Source: Streptomyces shenzhenensis (GTDB taxonomy: Bacteria; Actinomycetota; Actinomycetes; Streptomycetales; Streptomycetaceae). From it: a stretch of DNA of 64,000 nt. Each line of letters begins with the position of its first letter. Within the stretch, counting starts at the first letter, position 1. Shown one piece after another: positions 26,247 to 34,654 of this stretch. Where the stretch lies: NCBI RefSeq assembly GCF_021462265.1, contig NZ_JAJONF010000013.1:1-64000 (forward strand). The letters are read 5' to 3'. The notes under the pieces were generated by a model. It worked only from the letters and a program-made list of their open reading frames with translations, did not search any database and was not told the origin of the DNA. The position numbers and the translations under genes were made by a program.

Positions 26247-27327
26247 GGCGCTCCAGCCACTCGGTGAGCACGCGGGCGATACGGGGGCCGGCCTTGCCGT
26301 CCCACAGCGGCGGTCCTTCGGGGCCGGCCGGCGGCTGCCCGTCGAGGACCTTGCGCAGGGCGGGCACCAGTTCGCCGGGCCGGACCAGGCGGTTGGTGCC
26401 GTGGGTGACGGTGACCGGGCGTTCCGTGGTGGTGCGCAGCGTCAGGCAGGGCACGCCGAGCACGGTGGTCTCCTCCTGGACGCCGCCCGAGTCGGTGATC
26501 ACGGCGGCGGCCCCGCGGACCAGGCCCATGAACTCGACGTAGCCGAGCGGTTCGAGGAGACGGATGCCGGGCGCGTCGGCGAGCCCCGCCTTGCGCAGCG
26601 CCTCCCGGCCGCGCGGGTGCAGGGGCACGGCGAGGTCCAGGTGACCGGCGGCCTCGGCGAGCGCGCGGGCGGCGGCCGCGGCGGCCTCGGGGTCGTCGAC
26701 GTTGGCCGGGCGGTGCAGGGTGACCACGCCGTACCGGTCGGGCAGCGCGTGGGCGGCGCGGGCGGCGGCCGGGTCGAAATGCTCCAGATGGGTGAGCAGG
26801 GTGTCGATCATGGGGTTGCCGACGAAGTGCACCCGGTCCGGGGCGGCGCCCTCGCGCGCGAGGTGTCCGACGGCCTCCGGGCTGGTGACGAAGAGCAGCT
26901 CGGCCAGCTGGTCGACCAGGCGCCGGTTGACCTCCTCCGGCATCGCCATGTCGAAGCTGCGCAGCCCCGCCTCGACATGGGCCACCGGGATGCCCAGCTT
27001 GGCCGCGACCAGGGCCGCGGCCAGGGTGGAGTTCACGTCGCCGTAGACGACGACCAGGGCCGGGGCACGGGCGAGCAGCTCGCCCTCCAGGGCCACCAGC
27101 AGGTCGGCGGTCTGCCGGGCGTGGCTGCCCGAGCCGACGCCGAGGTCGGTGTCCGGGGCGGGCAGACCCAGCTCCCGGAAGAAGACGCGGGACATCCGTT
27201 CGTCGTAGTGCTGGCCGGTGTGCACCAGGACCTGGTCGTGCCCGGTCGCGCGCAGGGCGGCGACCACGGGCGCGGCCTTCACGAAGTTCGGCCTGGTCCC
27301 TACGACATGGAGTACACGGCCGTTCAT
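26239..27327 (-). CDS. wecB: UDP-N-acetylglucosamine 2-epimerase (non-hydrolysing)
   Basis: A 362-residue enzyme that interconverts UDP-GlcNAc and UDP-ManNAc. Signatures are GTRPNFVKAAPV (residues 10-21), the catalytic acidic residues in YGDVNS, HVEAGLRS and PEEVNRR, and the substrate-binding stretch ITDSGGVQEE. With the nucleotide-sugar dehydrogenase at 28940 it can supply UDP-ManNAc and then UDP-ManNAcA. It heads the minus-strand operon and is divergent from a GT4 gene only 38 bases away. Confidence 0.93.
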   Translation of the reverse strand: MNGRVLHVVGTRPNFVKAAPVVAALRATGHDQVLVHTGQHYDERMSRVFFRELGLPAPDTDLGVGSGSHARQTADLLVALEGELLARAPALVVVYGDVNSTLAAALVAAKLGIPVAHVEAGLRSFDMAMPEEVNRRLVDQLAELLFVTSPEAVGHLAREGAAPDRVHFVGNPMIDTLLTHLEHFDPAAARAAHALPDRYGVVTLHRPANVDDPEAAAAAARALAEAAGHLDLAVPLHPRGREALRKAGLADAPGIRLLEPLGYVEFMGLVRGAAAVITDSGGVQEETTVLGVPCLTLRTTTERPVTVTHGTNRLVRPGELVPALRKVLDGQPPAGPEGPPLWDGKAGPRIARVLTEWLERHD

Positions 27328-27353
27328 GTCGTACGTTCTCCGCTCTGTCGGCC

Positions 27354-27366
27354 TACCGTGGCGACA
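27354..27366 (+). promoter_or_regulatory. Candidate -10 for a leaderless transcript
   Basis: TACCGT (27354-27359) lies six bases before the ATG at 27366, and there is no ribosome binding site. This is the spacing expected when transcription starts at the A of the start codon. The whole divergent gap to wecB is only 38 bases. Confidence 0.4.
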
Positions 27367-28850
27367 TGGCCCGACGTCCGTCCCGGCACCTGCCGCGTGG
27401 TATTTCTCGGTTCCCCCGTGCCATCAGCTTGGCCGCATCCGTCGCCTGGGGCGAGTTGCGGCACGACCCCGCCCGGGCCGCGCTGCTCGGCGTACGGCTG
27501 CTGCCGGGGCGGCTGCGGCGCGGGCTGGAGCCCGTCGAGCGGCGGCTCGCCGCCCGGGCCCGCGGGGCCGGGCCCACCGCCGCCCCGTCCGCGGCCCGGG
27601 TGCCGGCGCCCGCCGGCCGTCCGGTGCGGCCGGAGCCCGGCCGGGTGCTGCATCTGGTCACCAACGGGCTGCCGTTCGCACACGCCGGCTACACCGTGCG
27701 CACCCAGGCGCTCGCCGAGGCCCAGCGGGCGGCCGGCCTGGATCCGCACGTGGTGACCCGCATCGGGTTCCCGGTGGCGCAGGGCATCCTGGACGCCCGC
27801 CCGTTCCAGATCGTGAACGGGGTGCCGCAGCACCGGCTCCTGCCCTATGGCATGCCCTACGGGCCGGGCGCGGTGCTGGCGCGCAACGCCGAGCTGGCCG
27901 GGCGGCTGGTGGAGCGGCTGCGGCCGGCCGTGCTGCACGCGGCCACCGACCACGGCAACGGGCGGGTGGCGCTGGCCCTGCGGGAGACCTACGGGCTGCC
28001 CGTCGTCTACGAGGTGCGGGGCTTCCTGGAGGAGACCTGGCTGACGCAGGCGCCCGGCCGCGGACCGGACGACGCGTCGTACCGCGCCCGGCGCGCCCTG
28101 GAGACGTACTGCATGCGCGGGGCCGATCTGGTGCTGACGCTGGGCGCGGCGATGAAGGCCGAGATCGTGGGCCGCGGGGTGCCCGAGGAGCGGGTCCTGA
28201 TCGTGCCCAACGCGGTGGACGACGCCTTCCTCGCCGCGCCGCCGGACGGGGCACGGCTGCGCGCCCGGCTCGGCATCGCGGCGGACGACTACGTGGTGGG
28301 CACCGTGAGCAGCCTTACTCCACACGAGGGAATCGGCACATTGCTCCATGCGGGTGCCGAACTGCGCCGCCGGGGTGTCCCGCTGCGCCTGCTGATCGTC
28401 GGTGACGGGCCGGAGCGCGGCAGGCTCGAGGCACTGGCCCGGCGGCTCGGTCTCGGCGCCGGCGCCGCCCTGTTCACCGGCCGCGTGCCGCACCACCAAG
28501 TGCGCGCCTACCACGGCGTTCTGGACGTCTTCGCGGTGCCGCGCACCGACGGACGGGTCTGCCATCTGGTCACCCCGCTCAAGCCGGTCGAAGCGATGGC
28601 GAGCGGTCTTCCCGTGGCGGCCAGTGATGTCACGGCCCTGCGAGAGCTGGTGGAGGACGGCGTGAACGGGCGGCTCATCCCACCTGAATCTCCGCATGCT
28701 TGGGCAGAAGCTCTCGAAGTATTGCTCTACAGTCGAAACAGGCGGCATGAATGGGGAGCATCCGCCCGCGCGCTGGTAGCGCGTGAACGCACCTGGAAAA
28801 GGGTCGCTGCCACGACCCGAGAGGCGTACCGCGCTCTTGGATGTGTCTGA
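27366..28850 (+). CDS. Glycosyltransferase family 4
   Basis: A 494-residue GT-B transferase. Residues 1-95 are a basic, proline/alanine-rich extension. The acceptor lobe begins at RVLHLVTNGLPFAHAGYTVRTQ (about residue 95, split here across motif LPFAHAGYTVR). The donor lobe contains IVPNAVDD, GTVSSLTPHEG and the E-x7-E region PLKPVEAMASGLPVAAS (about 400). It probably adds one sugar to the lipid-linked glycan. It starts the plus-strand half of the cluster and is followed by the nucleotide-sugar dehydrogenase 89 bases later. The translation start may be leaderless, as no Shine-Dalgarno sequence is visible. Confidence 0.87.
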   Translation: MARRPSRHLPRGISRFPRAISLAASVAWGELRHDPARAALLGVRLLPGRLRRGLEPVERRLAARARGAGPTAAPSAARVPAPAGRPVRPEPGRVLHLVTNGLPFAHAGYTVRTQALAEAQRAAGLDPHVVTRIGFPVAQGILDARPFQIVNGVPQHRLLPYGMPYGPGAVLARNAELAGRLVERLRPAVLHAATDHGNGRVALALRETYGLPVVYEVRGFLEETWLTQAPGRGPDDASYRARRALETYCMRGADLVLTLGAAMKAEIVGRGVPEERVLIVPNAVDDAFLAAPPDGARLRARLGIAADDYVVGTVSSLTPHEGIGTLLHAGAELRRRGVPLRLLIVGDGPERGRLEALARRLGLGAGAALFTGRVPHHQVRAYHGVLDVFAVPRTDGRVCHLVTPLKPVEAMASGLPVAASDVTALRELVEDGVNGRLIPPESPHAWAEALEVLLYSRNRRHEWGASARALVARERTWKRVAATTREAYRALGCV

Positions 28851-28939
28851 GACCCCGCGCCCGGAACCGCTCACCGTCCGGGCTCTTCGGATCCGTACGG
28901 CGTCTGCCGTAGCTGCCGTCGAGGGCGGAGTGAATCCCT

Positions 28940-30262
28940 ATGCAGGTCGAAAAGGCCGTACCGCTCGGGGAATCGAGCGCATCGCTCGGGGATGAGGAAC
29001 AGACCGACAGTTTCGAACTGGCCGTCATCGGGCTCGGCTACGTCGGGCTCCCGCTCGCGCGGGAGGCGTCGCTGGTCGGCCTGAGAGTGGCCGGGCTCGA
29101 CCTCGACCCACGGGTCGTGGAGGGCCTCAACGCCGGCCACTCCCATGTCGACGACGTCTCCGACGAGGACGTCGCGCGGATGCGGGCGGCCGGGTTCACC
29201 GCGTTCACCGACGACAAGTGGCTGGCCCGGGCGCAGACCGTCGTGATCTGCGTGCCGACCCCGCTCGGCGAGGACGGCGGCCCCGACCTGAGCGCGGTGA
29301 CCTCCGCCGCGCGGACGGTGGCCGGCCGGCTGCGCCCCGGACGGCTCGTCGTGCTGGAGTCGACCACCTATCCGGGCACCACCGAGGAGATCGTCAAACC
29401 CCTCCTGGAGGAGTCGGGGCTGCGGGCCGGCGAGGACTTCGCGCTGGCCTTCTCACCGGAGCGCATCGACCCCGGCAACACCACCCACGGGCTGCGCGAG
29501 ACACCGAAGGTGGTCGGCGGCTGCACCCCGGCGTGCGCGGCGAAGGCCGCCGCCTTCTACGGCAAGCTCGTCGACACGGTCGTGCAGGCCAAGGGCACCC
29601 GCGAGGCCGAGATGGCCAAGCTGCTCGAGAACACCTACCGGCACGTCAACATCGCCCTGGTCAACGAACTGGCCATTCTGTGCCGCGAGTTGCAGGTCGA
29701 CGTGTGGGACGCGATCCGCTGCGCGGGCACCAAGCCGTTCGGTTTCCAGCCCTTCAGGCCGAGCGCCGGGGTGGGCGGGCACTGCATTCCGATCGACCCC
29801 AACTACCTTTCCTACAAGGTGCGTTCGCTCGGTTACGAGTTCCGGTTCGTGGAACTGGCCCGGGAGATCAACGCGCACATGCCGGAGTACGTGGTGCGGC
29901 GCGCCCAGGACCTGCTCAACCACGAGGGCCGCGCCCTGCACGGTTCCCGGGTGCTGCTCCTCGGCGTCACCTACAAGCCGGACGTCGCCGACCAGCGCGA
30001 GGCGCCGGCGGTGCCGGTGGCCCGGCTGCTGCGCGAGCGGGAGGCCGAGATCGCCTTCCACGACCCGTTCGTACCGGCCTGGTTCGTGGACGGGGAGGCC
30101 GTGCCCCGCGTCGCCGACGTCATGCCCGCCGTGCGCTCGCACGACCTGACCATCCTGCTCCAGGACCACTCCGTCTACGACCTCTCGGCCCTCGGCGACG
30201 AGGCCCGCCTGCTCTTCGACACCCGGGGGCGGATCTTCCGGCCCGGCGTCGAGGTGCTGTAA
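28940..30262 (+). CDS. Nucleotide-sugar dehydrogenase, probable UDP-ManNAc dehydrogenase
   Basis: A 440-residue UDP-glucose/UDP-ManNAc dehydrogenase family enzyme that oxidises the sugar C6 alcohol to the acid with two NAD+. It has the NAD motif GLGYVG (residues 31-36), the central helix with KLLENTYRHVNIALVNE (about 227-243), the catalytic Cys282 in GVGGHCIPIDP and the C-terminal UDP-binding domain with LGVTYKPDVAD. Association with wecB in the same cluster argues for UDP-ManNAcA as product; UDP-glucose cannot be excluded. GGAG precedes the ATG by about ten bases. Confidence 0.88.
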   Translation: MQVEKAVPLGESSASLGDEEQTDSFELAVIGLGYVGLPLAREASLVGLRVAGLDLDPRVVEGLNAGHSHVDDVSDEDVARMRAAGFTAFTDDKWLARAQTVVICVPTPLGEDGGPDLSAVTSAARTVAGRLRPGRLVVLESTTYPGTTEEIVKPLLEESGLRAGEDFALAFSPERIDPGNTTHGLRETPKVVGGCTPACAAKAAAFYGKLVDTVVQAKGTREAEMAKLLENTYRHVNIALVNELAILCRELQVDVWDAIRCAGTKPFGFQPFRPSAGVGGHCIPIDPNYLSYKVRSLGYEFRFVELAREINAHMPEYVVRRAQDLLNHEGRALHGSRVLLLGVTYKPDVADQREAPAVPVARLLREREAEIAFHDPFVPAWFVDGEAVPRVADVMPAVRSHDLTILLQDHSVYDLSALGDEARLLFDTRGRIFRPGVEVL

Positions 30263-30349
30263 CCGGCCGCTGCTTGGACCGCTGTGGCAACTCCCCTGCC
30301 GCCGCCCGGAGTCGAAGCGCTCCGGGCCGCGGAGTCGAAAGGCGCTCAG

Positions 30350-31567
30350 ATGCGGATACTCGTCGTCACCGTCGTCCACCACCCCGAGGACGCGCGCATC
30401 CTGCACCGGCAGATCACCGCGCTGCGGGACCGCGGGCACCACGTCGTCTACGCGGCGCCGTTCTCGGCCCGCGAGGTGCGGCCCCGCCCGGACCTCGAGG
30501 GCATCGACCTGCCCCGCGCGGCCGGCCGCAGCCGCCGTACGGCGGTCAGGGCGGCCCGTACCCTGATCGCCGAACGCGGCCACGAGGCCGACGTGATCCT
30601 GCTCCACGACCCGGAACTGCTGCTGGCCCTTCCCGGCACCCTGCGGCGCTGGCGGCGCTCCGGCACCGGTCCGGTGGTCGTCTGGGACGTCCACGAGGAC
30701 ACCGCGGCCGCGCTCGCCATGAAACGCTGGGTACCGGCGCCCCTGCGGCCGCCGCTGCGGCTCGGCGTCCGCGCGGCCGAACGGCTGGCCGAACGCCATC
30801 TGCGGCTGCTGCTCGCCGAGGACGCCTACCAGGAGCGGTTTTGCCGCACCCATCCGGTGGTGCCGAACTTCACCACCGCCCCGGCCCGGGCACCCGAACC
30901 GCCGGACAGCGAACGGGTCGTCTACGTCGGCCACCTGTCACGGGCACGCGGCGCGCTGGATCTCATAGAGACGGCCCGGCACCTCGGGTCCGGCCTGCGG
31001 GTCGAGGTGGCCGGCGCCGCCGACCCCGACGTCCGCGACGCGCTCACGGCGGCCGACCGGGACGGCGTCCTGCGCTGGCACGGCTTCCTGCCCAACGACC
31101 GCGCGCTCGCCCTGCTCCCGGGCGCGCTGGCCGGGCTCTCCCTCCTCCACGACCAGCCCAACTACCGCCACTCACGGCCCACCAAGGTCGTTGAGTACAT
31201 GGCCCACGGCGTCCCCGTCGTCACCACCCCCACCCCGCTGGCCGCGGACATGGTCGAGCAGCACGGCTGCGGGCTCGTCGTCCCCTACCGGGATCCGCGC
31301 GCCACGGCGGCGGCGATACGCCGGCTGAGCAGCGACGCGATCCTGCGCCACACCGCGGCCCAGCGCGGCCGGGAGGCGGCTCTCACTCACTTCAACTGGC
31401 TTGAGAAGGCAGCCGAGTTCACGGGGTGCCTGGAGACCTGGGTACGGGAACGGGAGGACGCCGGGGCCGGGCGCGCGCGGGACGCGGCCCGTACCAGGCG
31501 GCCTCGCCGCCGCCCGGCAGCGAGGCCGTCACCCGGCCCCAGGCCGCGTCCTGGACGGGTCGGCTGA
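30350..31567 (+). CDS. Glycosyltransferase (GT4-like)
   Basis: A 405-residue GT-B protein starting MRILVVTVVHHPEDARI, with a donor lobe containing VVYVGHLSRARG (about 207) and a nucleotide-sugar site SRPTKVVEYMAHGVPVVTT (about 278). Low-complexity basic sequence rich in Arg, Pro and Ala ends the protein (about 370-405). A GTG 66 bases upstream is in frame, but GAAAGG eight bases before the ATG at 30350 and the canonical N-terminus decide the start. It is the third glycosyltransferase of the ManNAcA-type glycan cluster. Confidence 0.86.
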   Translation: MRILVVTVVHHPEDARILHRQITALRDRGHHVVYAAPFSAREVRPRPDLEGIDLPRAAGRSRRTAVRAARTLIAERGHEADVILLHDPELLLALPGTLRRWRRSGTGPVVVWDVHEDTAAALAMKRWVPAPLRPPLRLGVRAAERLAERHLRLLLAEDAYQERFCRTHPVVPNFTTAPARAPEPPDSERVVYVGHLSRARGALDLIETARHLGSGLRVEVAGAADPDVRDALTAADRDGVLRWHGFLPNDRALALLPGALAGLSLLHDQPNYRHSRPTKVVEYMAHGVPVVTTPTPLAADMVEQHGCGLVVPYRDPRATAAAIRRLSSDAILRHTAAQRGREAALTHFNWLEKAAEFTGCLETWVREREDAGAGRARDAARTRRPRRRPAARPSPGPRPRPGRVG

Positions 31568-31647
31568 ACTCCGCCTTGTCGGCGGCGAGTTCGGTAAGTT
31601 CGGCGACGGTGTCGTCAGGGCGGTCACACCGACGCGCTCACCCGGCC

Positions 31648-32058
31648 CTATCCGTTGGACCAGCCCCGTTCGCAGAGCACCAGCCGGTAGCCGTCCGGGT
31701 CCTCGACGGTGATCCCCCACTGGTTCCAGTACGGGTTCGGGGAGGGCACCCGCTTGCCGCCGTGCTCCTCCAGCCGGGCCACCAGGTCCTCCGGCACCGG
31801 ACCGTCGGCGTAGATCACCAGCAGGTCCTCCTCGGTGGGCCGGGGTTCGACGGGCCGGGCGGGCTCGTGCACCAGCTCCAGATGCCAGTCGGCGTCCGGC
31901 CAGCCCACCATCAGAAGGTCGTGCTCACCCGGTTCCGGCCCGCCCTCGGCCCGCCACACCACACCGAGCCCCAGCCCTGCCACCCAGAACCGCTCGGCGG
32001 CCGCCAGGTCCCGGGAGGGCCGGGCGATCCGGATGTGACTGCGACCGTTGACGGACAT
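31648..32058 (-). CDS. VOC (glyoxalase/bleomycin-resistance-like) protein
   Basis: A 136-residue vicinal-oxygen-chelate fold protein with the two beta-alpha-beta-beta-beta modules (HIRIARPSRDL at the N-terminus and WGITVEDPDGYRLVLCE at the C-terminus). Possible metal ligands are His8, a central His/Glu pair in WHLELVHE and the last Glu. Substrate unknown; members include glyoxalases, antibiotic-binding proteins and dioxygenases. It is convergent with the glycan cluster and separate from it. Confidence 0.8.
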   Translation of the reverse strand: MSVNGRSHIRIARPSRDLAAAERFWVAGLGLGVVWRAEGGPEPGEHDLLMVGWPDADWHLELVHEPARPVEPRPTEEDLLVIYADGPVPEDLVARLEEHGGKRVPSPNPYWNQWGITVEDPDGYRLVLCERGWSNG

Positions 32059-32160
32059 CGTGACCTCTTCCCGAGCTGCCGTTACCCGCTCGGCAGCCTA
32101 GGTTCCCGGCCCGCGCGCCACCATCGGCCGATCGCCCTCGGTCACGGGTCCTAGGGCCTG

Positions 32161-32586
32161 TCAGGCGCGCGGAATGCCGTACGCCCGCTCCACGCGCAGC
32201 CGCAGCACCAGCCGGCGGTCGCGGACCATGGCGGCGCGGTAGTCGTCCCAGTCGGGGTGCTCGCCGCGGACGTCGCGGTAGAGGCGGACGAGCTCCTCGA
32301 CGGTCGCGTCGTACGGGTCCGCGGCGACCGGCGAGAGGTCCGCGGTGCCCTCGGCGACCGTGTAGGCCCAGCGGTCGGGGCTGGTCACGTGGTAGGAGGC
32401 GCGGGGGTCGCGGCGCAGGTTGCGGGTCTTGGCGCGGCCGTCGGTGAGCGAGACGCGCACGGCCCGCTCGTCGGGGTAGTACGCGTGGTTGACATTGGAC
32501 AGCTGGGGGCGGCCGTCGCTCTTGAGGGTCACCAGCACCCCGTCGTGTCCTTCGGCAAGCAGCTCCAGAAGAGCGTCCTCGGTCAT
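32161..32586 (-). CDS. PPOX-class F420-dependent oxidoreductase
   Basis: A 141-residue split-barrel flavin/F420-binding protein. It carries the common actinobacterial pattern DGRPQLSNVNHAYY, followed by RAKTRNLRRDPRASYHVTS and the C-terminus ERAYGIPRA. Such proteins reduce varied substrates with F420H2; the specific one is unknown. The frame is open for more than 2 kb upstream, antisense to the serine hydrolase, but the ATG at 32586 gives the usual family length. It is divergent from the serine hydrolase, with a small dyad (GAGCGG and CCGCTC, about 32735-32753) in the 231-bp gap. Confidence 0.88.
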   Translation of the reverse strand: MTEDALLELLAEGHDGVLVTLKSDGRPQLSNVNHAYYPDERAVRVSLTDGRAKTRNLRRDPRASYHVTSPDRWAYTVAEGTADLSPVAADPYDATVEELVRLYRDVRGEHPDWDDYRAAMVRDRRLVLRLRVERAYGIPRA

Positions 32587-32817
32587 GTCCGGTGCAACCG
32601 TGTCGCGCCCGCCGCGCATTCCCGGACCGGCCGGCGAGGTCCTTCGCGGTGCGCACCGCCGCCGTCGGACCGGCGGCCGCGGCGGGTCGTTGCCCGGCGC
32701 CTCTTCTATAGCGTCCGTCACACCGCGCGTGGATGAGCGGGACCATTCCGCTCTTCCTGCGCGACGATGAGGTCCGAGGTCGGACCGCACCGCGGACGAC
32801 ACGACCCAAGGAGAGCG

Positions 32818-34041
32818 ATGGCACAGCTGCGACAGGAAGTCGACCCCGGTGAGGTCGGGCTGGACGTGAAGGCACTGGACCGCCTCGACCAGCACTTCGC
32901 CCACTACGTCGACGAAGGGCGCCTGCCCGGTTACCTGGTGGCGGTGGCACGCGGCGGCCGGGTCGCCCACCTCACCGCACAGGGCCACCGCGACCGCGCG
33001 GCCGGGCTGCCGGTCGAGGCGGACACCATCTGGCGGATCTACTCGATGACCAAGCCCGTCACCGCGGTCGCCGTGCTGATGCTCGTGGAGGACGGGCTGC
33101 TGTCGCTGGACGACCCGGTCGACCGGTTCCTGCCCGAGTTCGCCGCCCCGCGGGTCCACGTGTCCGGTTCCGGCGACGACATGGTGACCCGGCCGGCCGA
33201 CGGACCGATCCTGATCCGCCATCTGCTCACCCACACCGCCGGGCTGACCTTCGCCTTCTACCGGACGCACCCGGTGGACGCCCGGTACCGCGAGGCGGGC
33301 CTGGAGTTCTCGGTGCCGGCCGGCGCGGACCTCGCCGAGACGATGGCGGTGTACGCCCGTATGCCCCTCCAGTTCGAGCCGGGCGCCCAGTGGAACTACT
33401 CCGTCGGCTTCAACGTGCTCAGCCGCGTCATCGAGGTGGTCTCCGGGCAGGGACTCGACGAGTTCTTCGCACAGCGGATCTTCCGGCCGCTCGGCATGCC
33501 GGACGCGGGCCTGCACATCGTGCCCGAACAGGCCGACCGCCTTTCGGAGTTGTACGGTGAGACGGAGGGTGGCGGCATAGAGGCCATCCCCGGCCTGCCG
33601 TTGCGCGGCCGCCCCCGTCTCCTGTCCGGCAGCGGCGGCCTCGCGGCGACGGCGTACGACTACCACCGCTTCATGGAGATGCTGCGCCGGGGCGGCGAAC
33701 TGGACGGCGTGCGACTGCTGTCCCCCGCCTCGGTCGGGCTGCTGGCCAGCAACCACCTGCCCGGCGGGGCCGATCTGCGGGCCTACGGCGCCCCGGTCCA
33801 CCGGGAACCCGGCAACGACGGACTCGGCTTCGGACTCGGCGTCTCCGTGGTGATCGACCCGGACCGCACCCTGTCCCCGAGCAGCCTCGGCGCCTACGGC
33901 TGGACCGGCGCGGCCACCACCGCCTTCTGGGTCGACCCGGCCCACGACCTCACCGTGCAGTTCCACACCCAGGTACGGCCGAAGACCCTGAAGGTCTTCC
34001 CGGAGCTGCGGCGGCTGGTCCACGAGGCGATCCAGGGCTGA
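32818..34041 (+). CDS. Serine hydrolase, beta-lactamase class C / esterase family
   Basis: A 407-residue penicillin-binding-protein-fold hydrolase. The nucleophile motif is SMTK (Ser76-Lys79), the second motif is Tyr194 in WNYSVGF, and the third is represented by HTQ near the C-terminus where KTG/HxG would stand. It has no signal peptide, which favours a cytoplasmic esterase of the EstB type over a true beta-lactamase. AAGGAGA (32808-32814) decides the ATG at 32818. No functional link to the neighbours is visible. Confidence 0.88.
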   Translation: MAQLRQEVDPGEVGLDVKALDRLDQHFAHYVDEGRLPGYLVAVARGGRVAHLTAQGHRDRAAGLPVEADTIWRIYSMTKPVTAVAVLMLVEDGLLSLDDPVDRFLPEFAAPRVHVSGSGDDMVTRPADGPILIRHLLTHTAGLTFAFYRTHPVDARYREAGLEFSVPAGADLAETMAVYARMPLQFEPGAQWNYSVGFNVLSRVIEVVSGQGLDEFFAQRIFRPLGMPDAGLHIVPEQADRLSELYGETEGGGIEAIPGLPLRGRPRLLSGSGGLAATAYDYHRFMEMLRRGGELDGVRLLSPASVGLLASNHLPGGADLRAYGAPVHREPGNDGLGFGLGVSVVIDPDRTLSPSSLGAYGWTGAATTAFWVDPAHDLTVQFHTQVRPKTLKVFPELRRLVHEAIQG

Positions 34042-34062
34042 GCGCCGTCCGGCCGTGCGGCG

Positions 34063-34592
34063 CCAGACCGGATTCGGCTCCGGGCGCGGGGCGCCGGCCG
34101 CGAACCGGCCGGCGCCGAGCGGGCCGACGTCCACGAAGGGCGTCGGGCCCAGGTACAGGTCGCGGATCACCTCACCGGCCGCCGGTGCCTGCCGGAAGCC
34201 GTGGCCGCGGAACCCGGTGGCGTACAGGAACCGGGAGACCGAGGCCGCCTCACCGATCAGCGCGTGGTGATCCGGGGTGTTCTCGTACAGACCCGCCCAG
34301 CCGCCGGTGCGGCACAGGTCGAGCACAGGTGGCCGACGCGGTGCAGCCCGATGTCGTACCCGGTCTCCTCGCCGAAGCGGGCGAAGGCCTCCAGGCTCCG
34401 CGCGCCCAGCTGGATGTCGAGCTCGCCGGAGAACTGGGCGCGCACCCCGCCGACGGCCTTCGAGGCGGATCCGGCGGCGAGTTCGTCGCGTTCGACGAGG
34501 ACGACGTCGCGGACGCCCGCGCTCGCGAGGTGCCAGGCGATGCCGGTACCCGTCACCCCGCCGATGACCACGACCTGGGCCCGAAGGTTCAC
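34063..34592 (-). pseudogene. Decayed FAD-dependent amine oxidase (DAO family)
   Basis: The N-terminal frame (34592 down to about 34320) encodes an FAD-binding start, VVVIGGVTGTGIAWHLASAG, one glycine short of the usual GGGVTG loop, followed by VVLVERDELAAG and GGVRAQFS. After about 90 residues, near 34320, the sequence jumps in another frame to a typical oxidase C-terminus (GLYENTPDHHALIG, ATGFRGHGFRQAPAAGEVI). About 200 central residues are missing and the two ends are in different frames, so the gene cannot make an active oxidase. It lies directly upstream of the serine hydrolase end, convergent with it. Confidence 0.8.
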
Positions 34593-34654
34593 GCGCGCAG
34601 CTCCTGTCGGTCTCCGCCGCGCCTTCCCGGGGAGGCCGGGCGGTCGACGGCGTC

